A stretch of DNA of 64,000 bases, taken from Fasciola hepatica. Lineage: Eukaryota; Platyhelminthes; Trematoda; Plagiorchiida; Fasciolidae. The stretch is taken from contig CANUEZ040000129.1 in the NCBI GenBank assembly GCA_948099385.1, positions 7,694,501-7,758,500 on the forward strand. The letters are read 5' to 3'. Of this stretch, positions 35,961 through 47,852 are shown piece by piece (position 1 is the stretch's first letter; each line of letters starts with the position of its first letter). The notes below the pieces were generated by a model. The model had not been told where the DNA came from and did not search any database. It was given only the letters and a program-made list of their open reading frames with translations. Position numbers and translations under genes: made by a program.

Positions 35961-37208
35961 GTTTTCAAATTGATTACCAGCCATACAAGGCAATGCTCTC
36001 ATCTTTCCGTACAGCAAACGTGATGCACACTCTAAAGGTTGATGTATACGCCGAAAGCTTACATTAAGTTTCAACGATCCATGCAGTTTCGAGGCACTCG
36101 TAAGTTGGTACGAAGAACCGCGCAAATGTCTTCTCCTGGATTGATCGGATACGTTTCTCCGAATTCCTTTTTTCTATAAATAAACAAAAGTTTTAACCCC
36201 CTCAATGTTACGAATAACTGCTACCGATCTGGAATCCTTCTTGTGCATCCGTTTTATGTTTATCTCAGAGGCTTTGCCTACGAGTGTTTCTTTTCGTGGT
36301 TCCTGCTCAGCGACCAGGGATCCTCATGTCATACCTTTTTCGATAAACGACAGGTTTCTAATTCTTATCAGAATGTTAGTAAGTTTTCTAAAGCATTTTC
36401 GGTGTATTTTTCGGTTCACCTGGGAGTGGGTTCAGTAAAATTTCGCCCCTTCTCAGGCATATTTTCCAAAATGAATCGATTTACCGGTCTTACAACTTTA
36501 ATTTTTGTGCATATTACATATTGTACTGGATTATTACATCAGTGTGTCAAATTTGGTCAGCTTTGTTGGTTTGGTTGAAAAGTGATCGTCGAAAACCGGC
36601 GAAAAACAGAGTAGGTTTGTTTATGTTTCGTGCTCAGTAACTGCTGAAATGTCACGCACAATTTGTTGAGATATTCAAATTGGAGGATATTCAGTCACAA
36701 GTGACGGAAGTACGTGCGGTCCTAAAAACTCATAAGGTACAAATAAGCTTTGGTATATTCTCACTGAGTCCCTTTCTTGGTGAGTTTTACTACTGGATGA
36801 TCTTTTTCTCTTTTGAAGCCTTGTTTGCTATAAGTTCAGCGTGAGTGTTGTGAGCTGTGTGAGTGACCCCATTCTGACAATAGGAGAGTAAACCAACCTC
36901 TCCCATGAGCTGAGGTATTTGTCGCAAAACATTTTAATTAAGAAAATGTCACAATGGGCAGTTTCGATGCCAGGCCGGTCGATATATTCTGAGGGTCATT
37001 TGCCACAGGCATTACCTACATTCACTACAAAAAAATACACGAGAAATGATCGTTTCAAATGAGCTGAGGTAGACTGCAACAAACCTGGAATTGATCAAAT
37101 AAACCGAATATTCAACTGTGTATGTTGTGATAGCATAATATCAATATTTCATATTGCCATTTTAAATGTGATGAAACCAAATCATGTGTACTTCTGTCTT
37201 TGAATCAG

Positions 37209-37376
37209 ATCAAAATTCATATGAAGCAGCTCATGACGCGGAGATAAAAAATATCAAGATGGAACAATCAGATACAGATGAAAACTCAACGGGGATTCCG
37301 GAGAATACCAATGAGAAGGTTGAGAGGAATGTGAACGAGGAGGAGACTGGATCACGGACAACTGATAAGCAAACAG
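37209..37376 (+). CDS. Acidic 56-codon symmetric exon, array copy 1
   Basis: The exon is bounded by cttttgaatcag-type acceptor (ctttgaatcag) and donor GTAGGC, phase 1 to phase 1, 168 bp. It encodes a segment including DQNSYEAAHDAEIKNIKMEQ, then SDTDENSTGIPENTNEKVE, then RNVNEEETGSRTTDKQT: strongly acidic, no cysteine, probably disordered. It is homologous to the exons at 8772 (171 bp) and 56571 (168 bp). Because phases match on both sides, any number of array copies can be spliced in without changing the frame. The NST and similar triplets could be glycosylated if secreted. Confidence 0.6.
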
Positions 37377-39037
37377 GTAGGCAGACTGCGATTTTGATAT
37401 GTTCTAATTCATTTTTTGGTAAATATTGGTTATCATGGTTTCTGAGCAAGTATGAAGTGTATTTGAATAGTGACAGGTAATTCTTATAGTGACCGAATTG
37501 TCGGTAATGCAATCAGAAGACACTCAAACTGGCAATGGAAAGTATTGGTACTTTAGGATACAAAATGTCATTATCAGAAGCATGAAATATGTGGCGAAAA
37601 CCATGCGCAGAGATATTGATCGATGAGTACTGTGACTGGTAGGCACAAACCTGTCAAGTGCTGTCACTTGATGTATGGGTGCATCATGCGTGCCTGGTTT
37701 AAACACTGCGAAAGTCAATATCCAAGTTCGTACTAAGACGGGTGATACTCTCATGATGCATTCGTTTTCCATGTAAGTGAGGTGGATCATGTAGTTCGTA
37801 AGCAGAGTTTGGTGGATTTGGAACAACATTGTTATGGTTTCAGATCAGTCCAGTCTTTTGAATCGTGGGTCCCCAGTGTTCGATGATGACGCGTAGTGAA
37901 ATTTGGTTGATTCGATGGGAAATCTTGCTTTAGGCAGCCAAAGTACAAGTCATGTACCGAAGTAAAATTTGGCAAGTAAAGCCATGGTGCTTGTGCAAAA
38001 CTTCCGATTCCTGAAACTTGACCTCATAGCTCAACTTCTGCATTCCACATGTTACTGAAACATGAGTGGATTCCATGAACAGGCTTGGCCTACAGTGTGA
38101 TTATCGAATCTTACCTTTTAAGCCATTGAAAAAACAGTCTTTTGATTCTTCGAATGGAAGGGTGTCAACTGAACGGCAATCGAAAACCGATTGTTCGGTG
38201 CATCACGAAAGATAGTTGTCGTGTGTGCATAAAGTGGAAGCAGATTAGGTAAATATCGTTTGGCAAATCCGTTTTAAATATTCAGAGTAAATAGTTCACC
38301 ATGAAAATAAAATGCACTTCCTGTGAAATGGGCTCACTTTTACCAGAAATAATACACCATCAAAATATTATTCTTCTTGAGCGGTTTTGAACAACTTTTC
38401 ATAAGGTTTTAACCCAGGATTTTAACTGAGACTGCGCGTGAATGAATGTGTCTGCGAACACAATGTCCTAGGGGTTATCACTGGTCCAATCAGTAGAAGT
38501 ATTGTCAGTCAAATTCCCAATTAGAATTTACCGGTGGAGAAACAACAATTCATAAATGAGCTTTTTCACCGATTGAAATAAATGTCCAGTGCTAACATAC
38601 ATGAAAACATAAGCCTGCTTTTATACCAATTTTTCAATTCCAGCTGACAAATGAAAGTTGTGACATAACACGAGCAAAAGTCCACAAAAAGGAACGCGTG
38701 GTATTCAGTTCCAATGTAGAGGTGTTCTGTCCCATGAGCTGAGGTATTTGTCGCAAAACATTTTAATTAAGAAAATGTCACAATGGGCAGTTTCGATGCC
38801 AGGCCGGTCGATATATTCTGAGGGTCATTTGCCACAGGCATTACCTACATTCACTACAAAAAAATACACGAGAAATGATCGTTTCAAATGAGCTGAGGTA
38901 GACTGCAACAAACCTGGAATTGATCAAATAAACCGAATATTCAACTGTGTATGTTGTGATAGCATAATATCAATATTTCATATTGCCATTTTAAATGTGA
39001 TGAAACCAAATCATGTGTACTTCTGTCTTTGAATCAG

Positions 39038-39205
39038 ATCAAAATTCATATGAAGCAGCTCATGACGCGGAGATAAAAAATATCAAGATGGAACAATCAG
39101 ATACAGATGAAAACTCAACGGGGATTCCGGAGAATACCAATGAGAAGGTTGAGAGGAATGTGAACGAGGAGGAGACTGGATCACGGACAACTGATAAGCA
39201 AACAG
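39038..39205 (+). CDS. Acidic 56-codon symmetric exon, array copy 2
   Basis: Identical in sequence to array copy 1, with the same acceptor and GTAGGC donor, phase 1 to 1. Whether it is spliced in, skipped or mutually exclusive cannot be told from sequence. Confidence 0.6.
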
Positions 39206-40866
39206 GTAGGCAGACTGCGATTTTGATATGTTCTAATTCATTTTTTGGTAAATATTGGTTATCATGGTTTCTGAGCAAGTATGAAGTGTATTTGAATAGT
39301 GACAGGTAATTCTTATAGTGACCGAATTGTCGGTAATGCAATCAGAAGACACTCAAACTGGCAATGGAAAGTATTGGTACTTTAGGATACAAAATGTCAT
39401 TATCAGAAGCATGAAATATGTGGCGAAAACCATGCGCAGAGATATTGATCGATGAGTACTGTGACTGGTAGGCACAAACCTGTCAAGTGCTGTCACTTGA
39501 TGTATGGGTGCATCATGCGTGCCTGGTTTAAACACTGCGAAAGTCAATATCCAAGTTCGTACTAAGACGGGTGATACTCTCATGATGCATTCGTTTTCCA
39601 TGTAAGTGAGGTGGATCATGTAGTTCGTAAGCAGAGTTTGGTGGATTTGGAACAACATTGTTATGGTTTCAGATCAGTCCAGTCTTTTGAATCGTGGGTC
39701 CCCAGTGTTCGATGATGACGCGTAGTGAAATTTGGTTGATTCGATGGGAAATCTTGCTTTAGGCAGCCAAAGTACAAGTCATGTACCGAAGTAAAATTTG
39801 GCAAGTAAAGCCATGGTGCTTGTGCAAAACTTCCGATTCCTGAAACTTGACCTCATAGCTCAACTTCTGCATTCCACATGTTACTGAAACATGAGTGGAT
39901 TCCATGAACAGGCTTGGCCTACAGTGTGATTATCGAATCTTACCTTTTAAGCCATTGAAAAAACAGTCTTTTGATTCTTCGAATGGAAGGGTGTCAACTG
40001 AACGGCAATCGAAAACCGATTGTTCGGTGCATCACGAAAGATAGTTGTCGTGTGTGCATAAAGTGGAAGCAGATTAGGTAAATATCGTTTGGCAAATCCG
40101 TTTTAAATATTCAGAGTAAATAGTTCACCATGAAAATAAAATGCACTTCCTGTGAAATGGGCTTACTTTTACCAGAAATAATACACCATCAAAATATTAT
40201 TCTTCTTGAGCGGTTTTGAACAACTTTTCATAAGGTTTTAACCCAGGATTTTAACTGAGACTGCGCGTGAATGAATGTGTCTGCGAACACAATGTCCTAG
40301 GGGTTATCACTGGTCCAATCAGTAGAAGTATTGTCAGTCAAATTCCCAATTAGAATTTACCGGTGGAGAAACAACAATTCATAAATGAGCTTTTTCACCG
40401 ATTGAAATAAATGTCCAGTGCTAACATACATGAAAACATAAGCCTGCTTTTATACCAATTTTTCAATTCCAGCTGACAAATGAAAGTTGTGACATAACAC
40501 GAGCAAAAGTCCACAAAAAGGAACGCGTGGTATTCAGTTCCAATGTAGAGGTGTTCTGTCCCATGAGCTGAGGTATTTGTCGCAAAACATTTTAATTAAG
40601 AAAATGTCACAATGGGCAGTTTCGATGCCAGGCCGGTCGATATATTCTGAGGGTCATTTGCCACAGGCATTACCTACATTCACTACAAAAAAATACACGA
40701 GAAATGATCGTTTCAAATGAGCTGAGGTAGACTGCAACAAACCTGGAATTGATCAAATAAACCGAATATTCAACTGTGTATGTTGTGATAGCATAATATC
40801 AATATTTCATATTGCCATTTTAAATGTGATGAAACCAAATCATGTGTACTTCTGTCTTTGAATCAG

Positions 40867-41034
40867 ATCAAAATTCATATGAAGCAGCTCATGACGCGGA
40901 GATAAAAAATATCAAGATGGAACAATCAGATACAGATGAAAACTCAACGGGGATTCCGGAGAATACCAATGAGAAGGTTGAGAGGAATGTGAACGAGGAG
41001 GAGACCGGATCACGGACAACTGATAAGCAAACAG
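40867..41034 (+). CDS. Acidic 56-codon symmetric exon, array copy 3
   Basis: Differs from copy 1 by one synonymous change (ACT to ACC in the EETG threonine, base 41006). Splice borders are intact. Confidence 0.6.
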
Positions 41035-42695
41035 GTAGGCAGACTGCGATTTTGATATGTTCTAATTCATTTTTTGGTAAATATTGGTTATCATGGTTTC
41101 TGAGCAAGTATGAAGTGTATTTGAATAGTGACAGGTAATTCTTATAGTGACCGAATTGTCGGTAATGCAATCAGAAGACACTCAAACTGGCAATGGAAAG
41201 TATTGGTACTTTAGGATACAAAATGTCATTATCAGAAGCATGAAATATGTGGCGAAAACCATGCGCAGAGATATTGATCGATGAGTACTGTGACTGGTAG
41301 GCACAAACCTGTCAAGTGCTGTCACTTGATGTATGGGTGCATCATGCGTGCCTGGTTTAAACACTGCGAAAGTCAATATCCAAGTTCGTACTAAGACGGG
41401 TGATACTCTCATGATGCATTCGTTTTCCATGTAAGTGAGGTGGATCATGTAGTTCGTAAGCAGAGTTTGGTGGATTTGGAACAACATTGTTATGGTTTCA
41501 GATCAGTCCAGTCTTTTGAATCGTGGGTCCCCAGTGTTCGATGATGACGCGTAGTGAAATTTGGTTGATTCGATGGGAAATCTTGCTTTAGGCAGCCAAA
41601 GTACAAGTCATGTACCGAAGTAAAATTTGGCAAGTAAAGCCATGGTGCTTGTGCAAAACTTCCGATTCCTGAAACTTGACCTCATAGCTCAACTTCTGCA
41701 TTCCACATGTTACTGAAACATGAGTGGATTCCATGAACAGGCTTGGCCTACAGTGTGATTATCGAATCTTACCTTTTAAGCCATTGAAAAAACAGTCTTT
41801 TGATTCTTCGAATGGAAGGGTGTCAACTGAACGGCAATCGAAAACCGATTGTTCGGTGCATCACGAAAGATAGTTGTCGTGTGTGCATAAAGTGGAAGCA
41901 GATTAGGTAAATATCGTTTGGCAAATCCGTTTTAAATATTCAGAGTAAATAGTTCACCATGAAAATAAAATGCACTTCCTGTGAAATGGGCTTACTTTTA
42001 CCAGAAATAATACACCATCAAAATATTATTCTTCTTGAGCGGTTTTGAACAACTTTTCATAAGGTTTTAACCCAGGATTTTAACTGAGACTGCGCGTGAA
42101 TGAATGTGTCTGCGAACACAATGTCCTAGGGGTTATCACTGGTCCAATCAGTAGAAGTATTGTCAGTCAAATTCCCAATTAGAATTTACCGGTGGAGAAA
42201 CAACAATTCATAAATGAGCTTTTTCACCGATTGAAATAAATGTCCAGTGCTAACATACATGAAAACATAAGCCTGCTTTTATACCAATTTTTCAATTCCA
42301 GCTGACAAATGAAAGTTGTGACATAACACGAGCAAAAGTCCACAAAAAGGAACGCGTGGTATTCAGTTCCAATGTAGAGGTGTTCTGTCCCATGAGCTGA
42401 GGTATTTGTCGCAAAACATTTTAATTAAGAAAATGTCACAATGGGCAGTTTCGATGCCAGGCCGGTCGATATATTCTGAGGGTCATTTGCCACAGGCATT
42501 ACCTACATTCACTACAAAAAAATACACGAGAAATGATCGTTTCAAATGAGCTGAGGTAGACTGCAACAAACCTGGAATTGATCAAATAAACCGAATATTC
42601 AACTGTGTATGTTGTGATAGCATAATATCAATATTTCATATTGCCATTTTAAATGTGATGAAACCAAATCATGTGTACTTCTGTCTTTGAATCAG

Positions 42696-42863
42696 ATCAA
42701 AATTCATATGAAGCAGCTCATGACGCGGAGATAAAAAATATCAAGATGGAACAATCAGATACAGATGAAAACTCAACGGGGATTCCGGAGAATACCAATG
42801 AGAAGGTTGAGAGGAATGTGAACGAGGAGGAGACTGGATCACGGACAACTGATAAGCAAACAG
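42696..42863 (+). CDS. Acidic 56-codon symmetric exon, array copy 4
   Basis: Identical in the exon to copy 1, with intact borders. The unit around it is truncated on its 3' side at 43132, so the downstream intron differs from those of the other copies. It is the copy nearest the next exon at 44135. Confidence 0.6.
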
Positions 42864-43132
42864 GTAGGCAGACTGCGATTTTGATATGTTCTAATTCATT
42901 TTTTGGTAAATATTGGTTATCATGGTTTCTGAGCAAGTATGAAGTGTATTTGAATAGTGACAGGTAATTCTTATAGTGACCGAATTGTCGGTAATGCAAT
43001 CAGAAGATACTCAAACTGGCAATGGAAAGTATTGGTACTTTAGGATACAAAATGTCATTATCAGAAGCATGAAATATGTGGCGAAAACCATGCGCAGAGA
43101 TATTGATCGATGAGTACTGTGACTGGTAGGCA

Positions 43133-44134
43133 TGCGTGGATGATGATCAAACTGTACATTGAGCAGGTGAACACTGATTGGTCCAAAAGATATTTCGCCT
43201 CATGCAAGCGAGTGGGACACAAAACCACCACAACTTGCTTTGTAACATTGACTTTTTAAACAATGTTGTGAATTCAAATTGTTTTGAAATATGTATTCTG
43301 ACAATATAGAAAAATGAATTCATCTTTCGTTATCAGTACCGTTCGCCTTTCTCTTCACCACCAGTTACGTGTACATGTTTTTCCGCTAGGTGCTGACATC
43401 CGAATTCTGCTCGCTTCCCGAAAAAGGAATGACATTTTTGTTCCCCTTTTCAAAGTTGGAAGAGAATCAGAAACATATCACCAGAACGTGCAAAGTGTCA
43501 AAAATTAACTTGCAGTTTATTTTCATAATGAATTTTCCGCCTATTTCAATTGATTATTTGGTTTTGCCCGGTAGTTAATAAAAAGGCAATCCTAATTGAA
43601 GGATTGCTGGGATCACGTCATGTCGAATGGCCAAGATAAGCAAAGGTGCAGGAAAGCTTTCCCTGTAGCCAAATCCAAGCCATAGGGCGTGTGTATTGAG
43701 ACTGTGGTTATGACACGTTTATCTGGTATATTTATGTTCCTATAAGTCTGTAATGATGGGTCAGAAATGTATTACACCTATGGCTTTTGATGGAAACATT
43801 TGAGCGGAAGTGGTAAGCTCATAATTTTGTTCAACATACATTGAAAGACCCTGTGTATACCACTGATGATAACCATCATATTCTGCCTATTCGGGCAAGT
43901 GCCCAAGCAATACTGATATTGACTAAGTATTTAATGTTGATAGAACATAATCAAGTGTCTTTTTCCTGTGAATTGAAACCTTTGTTTGCATTTACAATGT
44001 ACACATTTGGTAAGAGATAGAATAGGTTATGGAGCGAAACGTTTTGTTTGTCAACCTTGTTATCCACAGTTTGGTGATAGTGAAACTTTTGAACATCGGT
44101 TTTGATTGAATCAATGTATATCCTTTTATTTCAG
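43133..44134. other. Intron, nothing recognised
   Basis: No coding or repeat evidence; probable intron between array copy 4 and the exon at 44135. Confidence 0.4.
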
Positions 44135-44311
44135 TTCACAGCTATCTAGGTGACACACAAGCTACAGAACATACACAGATCATTGCAACCGAACAGGGTT
44201 TTCAAGAAGATCCTGCTAACAGGACTGATAATGGGAACGAAAATAACGACAAGATTGGTGGACATACCGTAAACGGCGGGATATCCTCTCATACGTCCTC
44301 CTGGGGAGTGG
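44135..44311 (+). CDS. Exon of secreted acidic protein gene (59 codons, symmetric)
   Basis: This lies between a good acceptor (ccttttatttcag) and a GTACGT donor; 177 bp, phase 1 to 1, open throughout. It encodes HSYLGDTQATEHTQIIATEQ, continues EDPANRTDNGNENNDKIGG and ends SSHTSSWGV. It is hydrophilic with an NRT glycosylation triplet. No ATG-initiated frame exists here, so it is invisible to ATG-based searching. The ending resembles that of the 33470 exon. Confidence 0.5.
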
Positions 44312-44618
44312 GTACGTGGAACGTGTATGCCTTCTACATATATTGTTCACAGTCACAAGAAATTGTGGTTTTTTAATTGTTTTGTCCTCGACACAGTGTT
44401 GCAACTTGGTGCATACCTCTTGTATCATCTTGAATAGCGTGCATCTAGTTTCCTCACCAACAAAGACAAAACCCACAGTCACCGTCAATTCATGATTTTA
44501 TGGGGCATTTATCGTAAATGAACCTACGAGATATCCGTGGCTTCGATATTTTACAAAGCGCGTAACTAATGAATGGTAATGTCTGCTGCACTGTGGTTTA
44601 AATTCTTATGGGAGGCAC

Positions 44619-44762
44619 AACCTGCACTCGGAAGCACCAGACTAGTTTCGCTCTTGTTAGAGCTCATCAGTGGTGCATATCCTATGCCACACCCAGGGTT
44701 TGAACCCGGGCCCTTCCATCTCGGATGCTTGTGTGTTACCACTGCGCCACCCCGCTACCGTC
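44619..44762 (-). repeat. tRNA-derived SINE, minus orientation
   Basis: On the minus strand a head ggtagcggggtggcgcagtgg and a B-box GGGTTCAAACCC are followed by a body (ctgggtgtggcataggatatgc, gagctctaacaagagcgaaact, tctggtgcttccgagtgc). The 91-bp body 44619-44709 has a near-identical inverted copy at 45059-45150. Confidence 0.7.
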
Positions 44763-44954
44763 CGGACTGATCCGAATCGCCAAGGTAGGCTTGTTCAGAT
44801 ATGGACCTCTAGGATAGCTAGAGATGCCCGACAGATTTGAATGGAAACACGGTACCAGCCCCGTTAACTCCAAGCGAATGCCGCCCACCGAATCAGGTCT
44901 TCTCCGCAGGATGGGGTGCACATCTCCCCATTTTAAACCAGCATCGCATTTTTC

Positions 44955-45260
44955 ATGTATAATCACGCAATTATATGCGAGTAGTGTGCGGGATTGATGA
45001 ATATTTGTTTTGCTGACTGTCCTTCGGACTCCACACTCGCCTTCGAGGTGAAAGGATCCGGGTTCAAACCCTGGGTGTGGCATAGGATATGCACCACTAG
45101 TGAGCTCTAACAAGAGCGAAACTCGAGTCTGGTGCTTCCGAGTGCAGGTTGGTCGGATGACCCGGGATTTGTGCGTGAAAGATGGAGTCCGAAGGACAGT
45201 CAGCAAAACCAATATTCATCAATCCCACACACTACTCACAAGTAATTGGGTGATTATATG
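44955..45260. mobile_element. Foldback element enclosing a plus-strand SINE body
   Basis: Inverted arms of about 78 bp, 44955-45033 and 45183-45260, share attgatgaatatt, ttttgctgactgtccttcgg and actcc in opposite orientation at roughly 85-90 percent identity. Between them lies a SINE body (45059-45150) with B-box GGGTTCAAACCC. The result is a compact element with inverted ends, next to an inverted SINE partner at 44619. Confidence 0.65.
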
Positions 45261-46456
45261 TAATTGATTTGTTGTCCCTAGTGTCGTAGATAATACTGAA
45301 TCAACTTGGATCATCACGATTTACTCCAGATCATATCAAAAACAGTAGAGAGTTTCATAACCTGAATTTCACTGGAATGAGTTCCTTTTCCAATTTCACT
45401 GCACGAATACCTTTTGTGAAGCCCATGGAGCACGAAAAGTGAATTAAGAGCTGGAACAAATCATGATGAAATTTGCTACTCTTCACAATTTGAACGAATG
45501 GCTACTCTGACTAGGTGCAGAATACTGGTTTCCGATCAACCATTATGGAAAAACAGATCAATTTGCTTGATCCACCTTCAGCATGAAAATACCTTTCCTG
45601 CATAAATTTAGTGCCTTTTCAACCGTGGTTTTTATCGGACTAATCCAAGTCGGTCATGCTTGACAACGTCCACTGAATCTTGTTGCAACTCTATTTTTCC
45701 TGACTACAGAGAAAAATTGCAAAATTTTATGTCGAGAGCTTCTGGGGAAAACGGTCACACAAAAATACATAATCATGATTTTCTCTTATTTACAGTTAAG
45801 GTGAGAATATCCTGTCATAAACTTGCATTTCTCCTTCATCGCGACTACTTTATGCACATTAACCGGCAAATGCTCATGTGACGGGGCTTTTAAGGTCATG
45901 GATTCCTGAGAAGACGGCAGCTTTTCCTCTTGAGCCTAGCAATAGAGGCGAAGTCACTCATTACCGGCTAGACAGAGCAATTGTTTTTGTGCTTATACTG
46001 CATTTGTCTTCTTCCGCTAAGCACAGTTATGACCGAACTCCTTCGAGGGGAACGGCTCTTGAAGGGAACACTACGTATGCCATTGTTCCAATAAAGTACT
46101 TCGGTAATTTGCCTTCAATGATGCTAATAATTATATATATTGAACCGACCAATAAATTTCGACAGTCATGAATCAGCCAAATCAATCATATGACCAAAAG
46201 TCACGTAATTTCAAATTCACACTGTATACAACAAGTGTGACGGGAAAAACATCCAAGTTTAGAAAAGTTTATAGGTTGGAAACTTTTGCGTGGCACTGAA
46301 TGCAAAATAAGGGAACGAAAAGCTTTCACCGAAATAAGCTTTATTTCACTCGAGTTCCAACACCGTCAGTATTTGACTCCGAATCTCACAACAAAAAACA
46401 CAACAAACTGATAGAACGAGAGGGAGATGAGTGGACGAAATAAAATCCATTTTCAG
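45261..46456. other. Intron, nothing recognised
   Basis: No coding or repeat evidence. The open frames at 45660-46171 have no splice support or recognisable domain. Confidence 0.4.
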
Positions 46457-46678
46457 ATGGTGATATTGTTCACGGTAATGAACGCTATGCTGATAATGTT
46501 GAGGTTCACCACGATTCTATTGATAATGATGATGATAACAACGATTCGCCTGATGATGATGACGAGGAGGAGGAGGAGGAGGATGGGGATGATGATGAGA
46601 ATTCGGATGTTGAACCTGGCTTCGAAGAAAATTGTATTGAAATTCCGGATTGTGATGACTCGGATGAGGATGAGGATG
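46457..46678 (+). CDS. Asp/Glu-rich exon of secreted acidic protein gene
   Basis: This is a 222-bp open stretch from the acceptor ccattttcag to a phase-1 GTAATT donor, phase 1 to 1 (74 codons). It encodes GDIVHGNERYADNVEVHHDS, then a DDDDEEEEEE-type run, then SDVEPGFEENCIEIPDCDDS and a final EDED. There are two cysteines. It has no ATG in this frame; the longer ATG frames at the same place are methionine-rich or serine-rich shadows of the GAT repeats. The non-repetitive parts argue for genuine coding. Acidic clusters suggest cation binding, by composition only. Confidence 0.5.
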
Positions 46679-46703
46679 GTAATTTGTTCATGATGGTATG
46701 CAG

Positions 46704-46826
46704 TTTTTAACGATGATGATGATGTCACGAATGATGATGATCTGTCGAACGACGATGTGAATCATGACAGTGATGGAGGTGATGAAAATGATCACGAGGA
46801 ACTTGATGATGGTCATCATGATGGTG
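46704..46826 (+). CDS. Second Asp-rich exon or frameshifted continuation
   Basis: This runs from a possible acceptor (ggtatgcag) to a strong phase-1 donor (GGTG|GTGAGT); 123 bp, phase 1 to 1 (41 codons). It encodes FNDDDDVTNDDDLSNDDVNH, then DSDGGDENDHEELDDGHHDG. The gap to the previous exon is only 25 bp (46679-46703), which is very short for an intron. Without splicing there, the upstream frame hits TAA at 46708-46710. It is either an ultra-short intron, an exon used alternatively with 46457-46678, or a frameshift in a decaying or misassembled copy. Confidence 0.4.
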
Positions 46827-46907
46827 GTGAGTGCGATGTTGATGATGTATCTGATAGTGACCCGGGGGATGATGATGTTGATGATGATCACGTTGATTAG
46901 GATAATT

Positions 46908-46961
<54 letters not shown>

Positions 46962-47160
46962 CGGATGATTCGGATGATTATGACGATGATTCGGATGATG
47001 ATGATGATTCGGATGATGATGATGATTCGGATGATGATTCGGATGATGATGATGATGATGATTATGATGATTCTTAAGATTCGGATGATGAAACTGACAT
47101 GATGATGGTGATGGTGTTGGTGATGATGATATTAACGTTGGTGATGAGGATGATACCCAT
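46827..47160 (+). repeat. GAT/TCG-rich low-complexity tract
   Basis: The acid-coding frame continues after the donor as mostly aspartate and serine codons (gattcggatgat repeats), with a TAG at about 46898 and a TAA at about 47076. This looks like microsatellite expansion out of the Asp-rich exon rather than additional exon sequence. Confidence 0.7.
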
Positions 47161-47852
47161 GATGGTTTTTTATCCTAACCATCTTTAGGAGTTTGCTGCT
47201 CATGCTGATGACGGTGATGATGATGACTATTGGGATGAATATGCAGATGATGATGATCCGGATGAATAAAAGGATGTTCGTGATGAGTTTGATGATGAAT
47301 ATGATATTTTTGGGTGAATAATAATCGTGGTAAGCCTTTCAATTTCATCCAGTATGCTCTATTGGATGGGCATATGTAATCAGTGGTGTGCAGGGAATAT
47401 TTCCGGTTCATCTATTGTCGACTCCTGAGGCAAAGCAACCTTAGAATTTCTGTATATCACCTAAATCGAATTGGTATGGACCTGTGGTTTGGCTGTTAAA
47501 TGATCAGGTACCTCCAAAATTTGTGCTCCACTAGTGAATGCTTACAAGTCCTAGTAAGCAACGCCCGCAGACTTGACCAACTGTCTGATCATAAGGTGGC
47601 TTTTATGAGAGCAGTTCAGGAAATCTAGTTTCCACTTTTCTCTCACTTTATTTCCAGAATACCAAAAGCACGGAATAATCAAGGCATCTGGTACGTGATT
47701 TGTGTTGCTATTTAACTTGATGAATATTAGGTTGATAGAAATAGTATTATAGCATTCATGTTATCCTCAACATGAAACCAATTTATTGAGTGATTCGGAT
47801 GCGCTTAGGCAAGGACTAAGCATTGGAGGTGCAAAACTAGCCAAATTTGAAA
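47161..47852. other. Intron, nothing recognised
   Basis: GAT-rich for the first 150 bp, then no feature supported. Confidence 0.4.

Larger units (their letters stand above)
35058..36632 (-). mobile_element. Tc1/mariner-like DNA transposon, decayed
   Basis: Imperfect terminal inverted repeats of roughly 170 bp (35058-35235 and 36460-36632) flank a degraded transposase on the minus strand. The repeats share strings such as tattgyactgg, aaaagtgatcrtcg and ggtttrstwayrttktg in inverted order. The total is about 1.57 kb, ordinary for the superfamily. It lies in the intron before the exon array. TA target duplications were not verified. Confidence 0.7.
36902..43132 (+). repeat. Tandem array of a 1,829-bp exon-bearing unit, about 3.4 copies
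   Basis: Units start at 36902, 38731, 40560 and 42389; the last is cut after 744 bp. The copies appear identical apart from three substitutions noticed by eye (38335 C against T; 41006 C against T; 43008 T against C). Each unit carries one 168-bp acidic exon with both splice borders, so four exon copies are present in frame-neutral form. The minus-strand frames inside each unit are shadows that repeat only because the DNA repeats. The near-identity means very recent duplication, continuing homogenisation, or an assembly artefact. Confidence 0.95.

Noticed and set aside
37231..41487. Repeated minus-strand frames of 93 and 101 codons in each array unit
   Set aside because: They recur only because the DNA repeats. 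The opposite strand holds the spliced acidic exon, with homologues elsewhere.
46427..47102. Methionine/isoleucine-rich plus-strand frames over the GAT tract
   Set aside because: Out-of-frame translation of GAT repeats; the Asp frame has splice borders and non-repetitive parts.
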